DNA of 49,151 nt, taken from assembly GCA_020722685.1 (NCBI GenBank), contig DYKH01000026.1, positions 1-49,151 on the forward strand, in the 5' to 3' direction. The notes below the pieces were generated by a model. That model searched no databases, was not told the origin of the DNA, and saw only the letters and a program-made list of their open reading frames with translations. The DNA comes from Caldithrix sp. (lineage in GTDB: Bacteria > KSB1 > UBA2214 > DYKH01). Numbering within the stretch: position 1 is the stretch's first letter; each line of letters opens with the position of its first letter. Positions 38,195-45,062 of the stretch are shown here, in pieces. Position numbers and translations under genes: made by a program.

Positions 38195-38845
38195 ATGAGT
38201 AACATTATTGTAGATACAATCAAGATGGTGGCGCGAATAGCGCCACCTAAAACAATCAAGTTGTCAATGCCAGATACAGAGGGCGTTGGGTCTATGTTGT
38301 GGATCACCTATGACATGATGTATGAGACCAAGCCAACAGGTTTGGCACTGGCAGACACAACAGTTTATAGCCGCCCTGCCGATACCTATCATTACATCAG
38401 CGAGTATCACACGCCAGAGTTTTGGCAGGATATTATCAGCGTCGCGGGTTGGATATTAGGCGCAGGCTATATGTACCGCTGGCAATTCGCTCCAGGTCGA
38501 GAGCATAATCATCTTTGGGGATTGGACAGATACGATCTTGGCGATGGTGATGTAACGGCTACGGGAGACTCCAACTATGGTCTCGCAGAATTATGTAGAC
38601 AGTATGGTACATGGCAATGGGAGATTAATTCGGCATGGCGGCGCGAAGAAAAATTGATAAAGTGGCGCACGGAAGACCCGCGACGCGGTGAGGATGGATG
38701 TCGTACAACTCCATTTCCTTGGTGGTCAAGCAATCACCCACTCTTAAGAGCAACCGTCGAAGGCACTGGATATGAATCGCATTATTACTATGTGCAACCC
38801 CGAAAATATAATCCCCGTGAAGATGTGATGGTGAAAAATGGATAA
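38195..38845 (+). CDS. Unknown aromatic-rich protein (216 aa)
   Basis: AGGAT precedes the ATG at 38195; a GTG at 38174 would add seven residues. The protein is rich in Trp and Tyr (WQDIISVAGWILGAGYMYRW, YGTWQWEINSAWRREEK, TPFPWWSSNHPL), suggesting a compact globular fold. I do not recognise it. It lies directly after promoter copy 2 and overlaps the small MobC-like gene by eight bases. Confidence 0.65.
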   Translation: MSNIIVDTIKMVARIAPPKTIKLSMPDTEGVGSMLWITYDMMYETKPTGLALADTTVYSRPADTYHYISEYHTPEFWQDIISVAGWILGAGYMYRWQFAPGREHNHLWGLDRYDLGDGDVTATGDSNYGLAELCRQYGTWQWEINSAWRREEKLIKWRTEDPRRGEDGCRTTPFPWWSSNHPLLRATVEGTGYESHYYYVQPRKYNPREDVMVKNG

Positions 38846-39038
38846 GCCCAAGAAAAACAAAAGGCCATCACGCAAAGGTATTGCAATTAAGAAACACAAA
38901 GGCGGGCGCGTGAAACGATTTGAATGCCGCCTGACCGAAGCAGAAGAAATGATTGTCAATGCGTTGGTTGAAGCAAGCGGGTTATCCAAGTCCGATTGGT
39001 TGATGGCAATGGCACAGCCAACAAATGCCTGCACCTGA
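38838..39038 (+). CDS. MobC-like/ribbon-helix-helix small DNA-binding protein, paralogue (66 aa)
   Basis: A basic arm KKNKRPSRKGIAIKKHKGGR leads to RFECRLTEAEEMIVNALVEA and SGLSKSDWLMAMAQ. It closely parallels the protein at 19836 (FEARLTPAEKEAILKV, SGLSSADWLVRV). As there, its last codons (PTNACT) lie in the left arm of an attC-like site. The pairing of this gene family with attC-like sites at two separate loci suggests a common mobile origin. Confidence 0.6.
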   Translation: MDKPKKNKRPSRKGIAIKKHKGGRVKRFECRLTEAEEMIVNALVEASGLSKSDWLMAMAQPTNACT

Positions 39039-39144
39039 CGCTGGGGATTCTGCGGACTTACAAGCAGTTTCTACGCCTCAGCATTTATCTGGTCTCAAAG
39101 CGGATTCAATCCCGCACACCACCGCTAACGCAATACCGTTAGTT
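39016..39144 (+). repeat. attC-like site K, solitary
   Basis: Left box AGCCAAC, GCCTGCACCTGACGC arm, then a loop nearly identical to that of half site E (GGGGATTCTGCGGACTTACA), further stem, right arm CCGCTAACGC and GTTAGTT. The arms pair less well than in the array. It lies 12.5 kb from the array on the same strand. Confidence 0.7.
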
Positions 39145-39233
39145 GCTTGCCCCGCGTTCTTGGCGGGTCTCAAAATTTAGTCACACCGAAAGGTTGTTGA
39201 GTTTAGTAAACCACTATCTCATTTGGTGCAAAA

Positions 39234-39614
39234 ATGAAAAGCATCAATAAATTACATGATGAGGCAATGGATTTTGCCGACCAAGCATTTATAGCCCGTC
39301 GTAAAGGTGACATTGAAAACGCTCTTTCCTTTACGCGAAAGGCATATGAATTAGAATCTCGGGCGGCAGAGTTGTTGCGGGATGATTTAAGCACTGAACC
39401 TAGTCGATCAGTGCTTTATCGAAGCGCGGCATCGTTAGCTATGGAATGTGGGGAAACAAGAGAGGCGGAACGATTAATTTCCATTGCCCTTTGGGGTGAT
39501 CCACCATATGAAATAGCCGAAGAATTGCGCAATTTAAAGGAGGCTTATGAAAAAACAGAAAGAAATTCTCGCGTTCGTCCCTGTCCCCGGAGGCGGAGTC
39601 ACTTTCCCCTTTGA
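39234..39614 (+). CDS. TPR-like helical repeat protein (126 aa)
   Basis: Helical hairpins with TPR-like spacing: AFIARRKGDIENALSFTRKA, YELESRAAELL, then RSVLYRSAASLAMECGETRE and AERLISIALWGDPPYEIAEE. This resembles a widespread small TPR-like family. The last 22 residues read into the start of the next gene and may be dispensable. It begins 90 bases after attC-like site K; the ribosome binding site is weak. Confidence 0.6.
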   Translation: MKSINKLHDEAMDFADQAFIARRKGDIENALSFTRKAYELESRAAELLRDDLSTEPSRSVLYRSAASLAMECGETREAERLISIALWGDPPYEIAEELRNLKEAYEKTERNSRVRPCPRRRSHFPL

Positions 39615-39771
39615 GAAACCGAACAGCAAAGAGGAAACCCGAATCAACCTCATCGTCCGCGTGGATCGCGCCGTTATCGCGCAAGACCGCGCCGCCCTCG
39701 CCAGACTGCAACGGGAATGCAAAGACATCCCCCTGCTGAAAGACAAAATTAAGAAAGCGATGGAAGGATAA
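39547..39771 (+). CDS. Small unknown protein (74 aa)
   Basis: AAAGGAGG precedes the ATG at good spacing, so this start is well supported although it overlaps the TPR-like gene by 68 bases in another frame. The sequence (ILAFVPVPGGGVTFPFEKPN, then RVDRAVIAQDRAALARLQRE) has a strand-turn N-terminus and a helical end. It is the first of five tightly packed small genes ending at a terminator (40597). Confidence 0.6.
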   Translation: MKKQKEILAFVPVPGGGVTFPFEKPNSKEETRINLIVRVDRAVIAQDRAALARLQRECKDIPLLKDKIKKAMEG

Positions 39772-39774
39772 CCC

Positions 39775-40077
39775 ATGTCGAAATTCGATCCCCCCTCAGA
39801 CCCCTACGGCGGCGAACGCCTGTGCCGCGTCTGTGATCGCCCGCTGGAGTACAACCCGCTCACCCGCCAACAGGAATGCACCCGCGACCACGACGCGCCT
39901 GAAATGGCGGAATGCTCAGAGTGCTGTCAGGAATTCCCGGTTGACACCCTGCGCCCCGACCCGCAATTCCCGCAGTTCAAAATCTGCCCGACCTGCATGG
40001 CTCATGCGAATCTCGCCATCGAATGCCAAGCCCCCAAACGGTTTATTCTCGGACAAACCGAAGCAGAGGCGGCATGA
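39775..40077 (+). CDS. Small protein with two zinc-binding cysteine pairs per knuckle (100 aa)
   Basis: Cys motifs CRVC (residues 17-20) and CSECC and CPTC suggest a zinc ribbon or double knuckle (LCRVCDRPLEYNP; MAECSECCQEFPVDTLRP; KICPTCMAH). The N- and C-terminal arms are disordered. Such proteins in phage early regions are usually of unknown function or adaptors of host RNA polymerase or nucleases. Confidence 0.6.
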   Translation: MSKFDPPSDPYGGERLCRVCDRPLEYNPLTRQQECTRDHDAPEMAECSECCQEFPVDTLRPDPQFPQFKICPTCMAHANLAIECQAPKRFILGQTEAEAA

Positions 40078-40172
40078 CAAACGCCCTGCTTGCCCTCATC
40101 GTCATCTTGCTGAAACTCAGGCAGCGCGTCCAGGTTTTCACCGTCGATGAATTCGAGAAATCGCCGGAGTAG
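40074..40172 (+). CDS. Small membrane-like peptide (32 aa)
   Basis: MTNALLALIVILLKLRQRVQ starts with a hydrophobic helix. The ATG overlaps the upstream TGA (ATGA), and the next gene begins three bases after its TAG. Tight spacing supports translation; the function is unknown. Confidence 0.45.
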   Translation: MTNALLALIVILLKLRQRVQVFTVDEFEKSPE

Positions 40173-40175
40173 ACC

Positions 40176-40592
40176 ATGATCACAAAGAAGAAAATTGTCG
40201 TACAGTCAAAAGAAGAACTAAGAAAACAATTTCTTGACGCAGTTGCCACAGATTTCAAAGTCCCCGTGCGCTTCCTTACTGGCGAAGTTAGGATAGAGGC
40301 GGAAATAAGCGCAAAGCTAAAAGAGATCAACCGCCGCAAGACCAACCGCCGCACAGCGATTCTTAACCTGGTTGCAGGCCGCATGGGCTACGATTCATGG
40401 TCCAACTTCGGCAAGCAATTCCTCGAAAACATCTACCCCATCGAAGGGAAAGCCACCGAAGCGCAGGTCAATGCCATCGTCAAAGTCATCCTGCTCCGCT
40501 CCGCCAAAGCCGTGCTACACGGAAACGGCGAATTCGACGCGGAGTTGCAGGCAGTCCTTGAAGCCCACCCCAGGCTGAGGGACAACTGGTAG
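40176..40592 (+). CDS. Unknown helical protein (138 aa)
   Basis: A helical, basic protein (SKEELRKQFLDAVATDFKVP, then AEISAKLKEINRRKTNRRTA) with GRMGYDSWSNFGKQFLENIY and a C-terminal helix pair. No motif found. It ends just before a strong terminator, so it is the last gene of the 37.3-40.6 kb early unit. Confidence 0.55.
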   Translation: MITKKKIVVQSKEELRKQFLDAVATDFKVPVRFLTGEVRIEAEISAKLKEINRRKTNRRTAILNLVAGRMGYDSWSNFGKQFLENIYPIEGKATEAQVNAIVKVILLRSAKAVLHGNGEFDAELQAVLEAHPRLRDNW

Positions 40593-40596
40593 AACG

Positions 40597-40625
40597 AAAA
40601 TGCCCCGCGTGCAACGGGGCATTTT
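40597..40625. terminator. Bidirectional intrinsic terminator
   Basis: AAAATGCCCCG, 7-base loop, CGGGGCATTTT: an 11-bp stem with an A4/T4 flank on both sides. It ends the early unit ahead of the recT promoter. Confidence 0.85.
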
Positions 40626-40714
40626 CTCGAACCAACAACAAACAAAAGGGATTGGGTGGGCGTTCGCAGTGAAGGGGTCACTGCGTTCACAAATATTCTA
40701 CCAAAAACGCCGCC

Positions 40715-40772
40715 AAAGTCAATAGGCAAAATGAAATTGCTTATTGACTTTGTAAAACAGATGTTATACAAT
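40715..40772 (+). promoter_or_regulatory. Promoter overlapped by a 15-bp inverted repeat, upstream of the recT unit
   Basis: TTGACT (40744-40749), 17-base spacer, TACAAT (40767-40772). The inverted repeat AAAGTCAATAGGCAA (40715-40729) with its partner at 40737-40751 (one G-T mismatch) covers the -35 box, so a dimeric repressor or an RNA hairpin could act here. Confidence 0.7.
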
Positions 40773-40810
40773 AATCACATAATCCTACTCGTGCAAAAGA
40801 AAGGAAAAAT

Positions 40811-41419
40811 ATGATCATCCCTCCTCAAGTAACAGTAAACAGCCGACGCGCCCTGCGTCACGGCTCCATGACCAACGGCGTCCACGCTGACAAGTGGTTC
40901 GTCGTTGAAGGCTACCGCTTAGAATACGCCGAGCGAGTCAGGACTTGCCAGTTCTGCTATCGGCACATCGAAGCGGGGGAAGTCTACGGCGTGAATGTCG
41001 AATCGCTCCACTACCCCCTGCTTTGCGCTGACTGCCTCACCCCGATCCCACCGGGGGCGCAAATCTGGCGCGTCTCACTGCAAATGCGCCGCAAATCAAA
41101 AAAACACCCCGACAAGTTGAAACATGAATTTGAAGTCTGCAAGCCGGACCAGATGGCGGATTACATGCGCCGCCTGACCGAAGAATACCCCGGCTCGACC
41201 TGTGAGGCGGTAGGCGAGATTAATTCGACGTTCGCCTACATCGACACGCTGGCTGGCAACCAACGCGCAACCGTCACGCAGATGATTGACGCGGCAGGGC
41301 TTCCGCTCGAAGGAACCACCCCCAGTCCGTGCATTCACGGCGGAGAAGTGTACGACCTTCCCTTCTACGAAGTCATGCCGGTCATTGACTTTGACAAAAT
41401 CGAAAAAATTGAGTTTTAG
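40811..41419 (+). CDS. Unknown protein with cysteine pairs, upstream of recT (202 aa)
   Basis: A CxxC-type site occurs in the N-terminal third (RTCQFCYRHIEAGEVYGVNV with LLCADC), a probable zinc knuckle. The rest is mixed alpha/beta (DQMADYMRRLTEEYPGSTCE, then FAYIDTLAGNQRATVTQMID). AAAGGAAAAAT precedes the ATG. First gene after a good promoter and nine bases before recT, so probably involved with recombination; the family is not recognised. Confidence 0.6.
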   Translation: MIIPPQVTVNSRRALRHGSMTNGVHADKWFVVEGYRLEYAERVRTCQFCYRHIEAGEVYGVNVESLHYPLLCADCLTPIPPGAQIWRVSLQMRRKSKKHPDKLKHEFEVCKPDQMADYMRRLTEEYPGSTCEAVGEINSTFAYIDTLAGNQRATVTQMIDAAGLPLEGTTPSPCIHGGEVYDLPFYEVMPVIDFDKIEKIEF

Positions 41420-41428
41420 GAGAATCCC

Positions 41429-42487
41429 ATGTCAGCACAAACCCAAATCATAAAAGTCCCCGAAAAGGTGGCTGCCGTGTTTTCAGACGTGGCTGTCAGA
41501 AAGGACTTTGAGGAAATCTTGCACAGCGGGGCAGGGTCATTTATCAAGTCCGCGATGATCTGCATAGCGTCATCCGCAGACCTGATGAAATGCACGCCCC
41601 AAAGCCTCGCTAGTGGCGCGTTGCGTTCCGCTACACTCGGATTGTCCCTTGACCCCGCCCTGCGGCAAGCCTGGCTGGTTCCCCGTCCGCTCAACGGCGA
41701 AATGACTGCATGTTTCCAGCCCCACTACAACGGACTGTATAACTTGGCTGTCCGAACGGGCATGTATCGAACAATCAATGTCTCACCCATCTATGACGAC
41801 GAGCAGGTGGTACAAGACCCGCGCACAGGACTCCACTACATCACGTCCGAAGGCAGTAATTGGGTGTTCAAGCCCGCCCGCGATGTTCAAGGATTGAAAG
41901 ACGGCTACCGCGACGTGACAAAGGGACAACCAAAAAACAAGATCATCGGCTATTTTGGATACTACTGCACCCGCGACGGGTCGGAAAAAACCGTCTGGAT
42001 GACCCTGCCTGAAATTCAGGCGCACGCAATCAAGTGGTCTCCTGGCTCGTACAACTCTTCAAAGGGCGCGTGGCAAGACCCGCGCAAGCGCCCAACTATG
42101 GAAATGAAAACCGTGTTCATTGCCCTGTCAAAGTCAATGGACTTGACGGGTACAACCAATGAAAAACTCCGCGCCGCCCTCGACGAAGACCGCATGGGAG
42201 GTAATGACACCATCGACGTTACAGCGGAGGACGTACCAGAAGAATCGGGTATAGGCGAAGAATCGGAATCGGAGCCAATCCCCTACGAAAGCGCCGTTCC
42301 GTCCGCCCCTATGGACCACGCCAGACCCAACCAGGCGATCACCGACGCGGAATGGGAAACATTCGGGAAACTTGTACAACGCGCGGCAAACGCTGGGCTT
42401 GTCGTCTTGGACTACAAGCGCGACAAGATGACCGCCGAAACGCTGAATGGCGCGACTCAATATCTCAAAAGCAAGTTGGCAAAATAA
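41429..42487 (+). CDS. recT: RecT-family single-strand annealing protein (352 aa)
   Basis: The N-terminal two thirds match RecT: ALRSATLGLSLDPALRQAWL, then MTACFQPHYNGLYNLAVRTG, GYFGYYCTRDGSEKTVWMTL and KWSPGSYNSSKGAWQDP before MEMKTVFIALSKS. The last about 100 residues (acidic linker EESESEPIPYESAVP, then a helical end) are accessory. It promotes annealing and strand exchange in phage recombination. No RecE-type exonuclease is adjacent. TTAGGAG is upstream of the ATG. Confidence 0.88.
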   Translation: MSAQTQIIKVPEKVAAVFSDVAVRKDFEEILHSGAGSFIKSAMICIASSADLMKCTPQSLASGALRSATLGLSLDPALRQAWLVPRPLNGEMTACFQPHYNGLYNLAVRTGMYRTINVSPIYDDEQVVQDPRTGLHYITSEGSNWVFKPARDVQGLKDGYRDVTKGQPKNKIIGYFGYYCTRDGSEKTVWMTLPEIQAHAIKWSPGSYNSSKGAWQDPRKRPTMEMKTVFIALSKSMDLTGTTNEKLRAALDEDRMGGNDTIDVTAEDVPEESGIGEESESEPIPYESAVPSAPMDHARPNQAITDAEWETFGKLVQRAANAGLVVLDYKRDKMTAETLNGATQYLKSKLAK

Positions 42488-42602
42488 CCCACCCGCAGGG
42501 CGAGTGCGACGCCCTGCCAGCGCAAGCAGGAAATTGAAATTGAATTCAGCGGCAAAGCCGATGACGCGGACGCAAACATCAAGAAACTGGAGGCTGATAT
42601 AG
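42488..42602 (+). other. Short non-coding stretch after recT, possible gene remnant
   Basis: One frame is open without a start codon and reads protein-like (KQEIEIEFSGKADDADANIK), so it could be the end of a lost gene. No other signal except GGAGG at 42591, which serves the next gene. Confidence 0.3.
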
Positions 42603-42782
42603 ATGAACGCGCAACAGCGCCTAAATGTTCTTCTCGAAGAAGTCGAGCGTCTTGCTTCCGTAGAAGCCGCCCAACAAAGCGTGCAGCGGATTGGCGGGGA
42701 GTCTGCGCCGTCCCAAGCGGAATCCACGCCCGAATTGAATCCACTCGCGGAAGTTGATCAACTCCCGCCCGCCAACCGCTAA
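42603..42782 (+). CDS. Small protein largely encoded by an attC-like site (59 aa)
   Basis: GGAGG lies 8 bases before the ATG. The first 23 residues (MNAQQRLNVLLEEVERLASV) are a normal charged helix. From residue 24 on the frame is the attC-like site L itself (SVQRIGGESAPSQAESTPE), and the stop is in its right arm. Thus nearly two thirds of the protein is recombination-site sequence. Confidence 0.5.
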   Translation: MNAQQRLNVLLEEVERLASVEAAQQSVQRIGGESAPSQAESTPELNPLAEVDQLPPANR

Positions 42783-42798
42783 CGCAAGTCCGTTAGCC
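42669..42798 (+). repeat. attC-like site L, solitary and well conserved
   Basis: Left box GCCCAAC (exact RYYYAAC), arm GCGTGCAGCGGATTGGCGGG; right arm CCCGCCAACCGCTAACGC, then AAGTCC and GTTAGCC. Pairing leaves one A in the left arm extrahelical plus a short bulge after GCGT. Inner stem GGAGTCTGC-type with GCGGAATCC. Confidence 0.82.
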
Positions 42799-43048
42799 AT
42801 TCAATTTTTGGCATTATCCGCTCCAAGCGGTTTGCAAATCTTATGGAGTAACCCACCTTACGGGAGATGCCTTCGATTTTGTAGGATTTTTTAGGAGCGG
42901 CTTCCTGGACAGTTGCCGCTCCGCCCTGTATTATTATTTTAGTTGGCGTGACCCAGTTTAGGACTTCCGCTTGACAATCATGGCGGGATGAATATAATGA
43001 TATAGACGGCACACGAAAAGCCGTCCGCTGGTTGGCAGTCAGCGTCAA
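42779..43048 (-). CDS. Doubtful minus-strand gene in the spacer before the replication operon (89 aa)
   Basis: An open frame on the minus strand (VLNWVTPTKIIIQGGAATVQ, then GISRKVGYSIRFANRLERIM) is protein-like but has only TTG (43048) or GTG starts and no clear ribosome binding site. It ends in attC-like site L. It may be a remnant. Otherwise this part of the spacer shows nothing else coding. Confidence 0.3.
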   Translation of the reverse strand: MTLTANQRTAFRVPSISLYSSRHDCQAEVLNWVTPTKIIIQGGAATVQEAAPKKSYKIEGISRKVGYSIRFANRLERIMPKIEWLTDLR

Positions 43049-43061
43049 AAGATAACGGCAG

Positions 43062-43175
43062 AAATCCCCTATTCTGATAGGTTTCTGTCGAAGGCAAAGG
43101 CAACCCGTATCGTTATCACGGACTGCCCCCCGCCTGAGCCAGAGACAGAACCCTATCAGAGCAGAGGATTTTTTT
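43062..43175 (+). terminator. Large multi-tier hairpin with T-tract upstream of the replication operon
   Basis: Three nested stems: AAATCCCCT (43062-43070) with AGAGGATTT (43163-43171), then 16-mers 43074-43089 with 43144-43159 (one mismatch). Inside is a symmetric hairpin, GGCA-AC-CCGT (43099-43108) with ACGG-AC-TGCC (43118-43127). Seven T residues (43169-43175) close it, 16 bases before the ATG at 43192. It can be an intrinsic terminator/attenuator, a structured regulatory RNA, or both. Confidence 0.7.
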
Positions 43176-43191
43176 ATTCTAAGGACGAATT

Positions 43192-43389
43192 ATGACGCAC
43201 AAATTTGCAAAGCTGGCGGACACAGCCGAGGAATGCCTGTAAAGTTTGAGGTTTGAAAGTCATGCGTTTCTTATGCGTGTTTTGCGTGAAAAGTACGGAA
43301 CCATCACATACCGCATGGGGGCAGCCCGCCGCCTATACCGTGAATATCTGGACGGGTTATGTTACGAAAAAATAGCAAAGGAGTCGTGA
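43192..43389 (+). pseudogene. Small gene with in-frame TAA at codon 17 (about 65 codons)
   Basis: AAGGA precedes the ATG at 43192. The frame reads MTHKFAKLADTAEECL, TAA at 43240-43242, then SLRFESHAFLMRVLREKYGT to TGA at 43387-43389. Both parts look like one natural protein. Reinitiation at the ATG at 43273 (MRVLREKYGTITYRMGAARR) would give a 38-residue product. It is the first gene of the replication operon. Confidence 0.5.
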
Positions 43390-43518
43390 ATGGATAAACA
43401 GATAATAACTTTGGTCAAGTCGTTTGTTTGGTGTTGGTTTTGCGGCGTCAGGAATGATTTTGAAATGCGTGAGGATCACAAATGGCATTGCAAACAATGC
43501 GGGAGCGAGTGGAAATGA
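43390..43518 (+). CDS. Small zinc-ribbon protein (42 aa)
   Basis: Two Cys pairs, CWFC and CKQC, about 22 residues apart (VWCWFCGVRNDFEM and KWHCKQCGSEWK) form a minimal zinc ribbon. It starts directly at the base after the previous stop, with AAAGGAG upstream, and its TGA overlaps the next ATG. The function is unknown. Confidence 0.6.
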   Translation: MDKQIITLVKSFVWCWFCGVRNDFEMREDHKWHCKQCGSEWK

Positions 43519-43835
43519 GCAAGTATAAAAATAAACGCATGATGGTCAGGCGGGAAGCGGGAAATGGACGTTTTCGCCAGGCAACGGGAGCCAACTTCGG
43601 AATCGGCGGGGCCTGCCCTGTGTGTCGCCACCTTCTTCTCAGGCACTATGACGGCGATCCGAATGCCGAATTTATTGATCCGCGCCTATTCCGCTATCGC
43701 TGTTTTACCTGCGAACCTGAAACGGAAAAGGAAATCGAGGCGAGGAAGGCGAAGGAAGAAGCGCAAAGACAGCCAAGCATTATGGATGTCATCATGGGAA
43801 TTGTCGAAGAGAGGAAACAGAATGGCACAATATAA
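43515..43835 (+). CDS. Small zinc-finger-like protein (106 aa)
   Basis: The ATG at 43515 overlaps the upstream TGA (ATGA). CPVC (GGACPVCRHLLLRH) and CFTC (YRCFTCEPETEKEI) are a metal-binding pair; a charged helix follows (IEARKAKEEAQRQPSIMDVI). No family recognised. It is part of the tightly packed replication operon. Confidence 0.6.
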   Translation: MSKYKNKRMMVRREAGNGRFRQATGANFGIGGACPVCRHLLLRHYDGDPNAEFIDPRLFRYRCFTCEPETEKEIEARKAKEEAQRQPSIMDVIMGIVEERKQNGTI

Positions 43836-44151
43836 AAACACCCCCGCCATTGACCGGCAAAGCAGCGACCTTTCGGATAGGATCGCGGAGTTTTCCTACG
43901 AACTGGAGTCGATAGGAAGAACTGACGATCCCATCCCCGCCCCTGTGTATTATCGAAGCATCGCCGTTGTTGTGGAGCTAAACCAGCAGTATATTGACCT
44001 GCTTGATGAGGTGAAAGAGGAATTAGAACTCACCCAGGGCGAAGCGGACGAATCCAGCTTCGGCAAGTTTAGCCGACGGTTTGACGCCATGTATTCGAGA
44101 TTGACGCCTGAGCAGGCGGAATATTTCACAAGAAAAGGAGTGAAAGTATGA
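43822..44151 (+). CDS. Unknown helical protein of the replication operon (109 aa)
   Basis: GAGGAAACAG precedes the ATG at 43822, which overlaps the previous gene by 14 bases. The product is helical and acidic (SDLSDRIAEFSYELESIGR, then ELNQQYIDLLDEVKEELELT). Its stop overlaps the initiator gene start by four bases. No family recognised. Confidence 0.6.
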   Translation: MAQYKNTPAIDRQSSDLSDRIAEFSYELESIGRTDDPIPAPVYYRSIAVVVELNQQYIDLLDEVKEELELTQGEADESSFGKFSRRFDAMYSRLTPEQAEYFTRKGVKV

Positions 44152-45062
44152 GTGTCACACTAATGGCGCGAGTATTCTGGACTAATATGAGAGTTATGAA
44201 ATACAACAACAAGCAAGGAAAAGAAATTGGAGTTGATAATAAATCCTCAAAACTTACCTTACTTGCCATAGCTGATAACGCGGATGATTTTGGAGAAAAT
44301 AGCTGGCAATCCTTTGACACATTGGCAAAAAAAACAGGGTTGGATCGTCGTTCTGTAATCCGCGTAATTCATGCGCTCATCAAAAACGATTACTGCAAAT
44401 TGAGTGGCATAACCCGTTACGGAACTAACGATTACGCCATAAATTTGAGTAAGTTGGGTTTTCCGCCAGAGAAAAGAGCAAAGACCGGACGCCCGAAAAG
44501 TGGTGACTCTGGGGCTGAAAGTGGTGACTCTGGGGCTGAAAGTGGTGACTCCGAGTCACCCGAATCATCCATTAATCACCCTAAACCACATATTGCAAAA
44601 GAAAAAATTCAAAAAATTACAGATGAAGCCAATAAAGAAGTTGACGCTATTCTTGAACAAGAGCGTCTTGCGAATCAACACAAATCAAAATCCTGGCGAC
44701 TCCGTGAAAATTTCCAATTCAACGAGCACGCCCTTGCCCTTGCCGATAAATGCGCTTCCCGCTTCGGGGAGCCGTCAAAGAAAGACATCACCCTTTGGGT
44801 TATGGAGATCGGCGCATGGGTTGACGCCGGGGCGCGCGCCGAGGATTGGCAGCGGGCGGAGGAAATCGTAAGCGGATACAGCCAGCCCGTCATATCCATC
44901 ACAGGGATGACAAAGGCGGTAAAGTTTGCGGCACAAGAGCGCAAGAACGGAACCACGCCCCAAAAGGAACAAGAACCGTATCATCCTGAGTACGAGAAGT
45001 TCAAATTTGATCCTGAGCAAGAAGCAAAATACGTCCCTGCCCCACTGAGGAAAAAATCATGA
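44148..45062 (+). CDS. Replication initiator / helicase loader with winged-helix N-terminus (304 aa)
   Basis: The N-terminal 100 residues are a typical phage replication-protein winged helix: KLTLLAIADNADDFGENSWQ, TLAKKTGLDRRSVIRVIHAL, then KLSGITRYGTNDYAINL. A repetitive linker (GDSGAESGDSGAESGD) is encoded by a 21-base tandem repeat from 44499. The C-terminal part (FNEHALALADKCASRFGEPS, then WQRAEEIVSGYSQPVISIT) resembles DnaD/O-protein regions that bind helicase. The helicase gene follows with a four-base overlap, which supports the role. Confidence 0.72.
   Translation: MSVTLMARVFWTNMRVMKYNNKQGKEIGVDNKSSKLTLLAIADNADDFGENSWQSFDTLAKKTGLDRRSVIRVIHALIKNDYCKLSGITRYGTNDYAINLSKLGFPPEKRAKTGRPKSGDSGAESGDSGAESGDSESPESSINHPKPHIAKEKIQKITDEANKEVDAILEQERLANQHKSKSWRLRENFQFNEHALALADKCASRFGEPSKKDITLWVMEIGAWVDAGARAEDWQRAEEIVSGYSQPVISITGMTKAVKFAAQERKNGTTPQKEQEPYHPEYEKFKFDPEQEAKYVPAPLRKKS
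44499..44553 (+). repeat. 21-bp in-frame tandem repeat
   Basis: AGTGGTGACTCTGGGGCTGAA occurs twice and a 13-base partial third time, encoding the SGDSGAE linker of the replication initiator. Copy number is likely variable between relatives. Confidence 0.8.

Noticed and set aside
42134..42727. Minus-strand open frame of 197 codons opposite recT
   Set aside because: Fully antisense to a clear RecT gene, no ribosome binding site, composition of a shadow frame.
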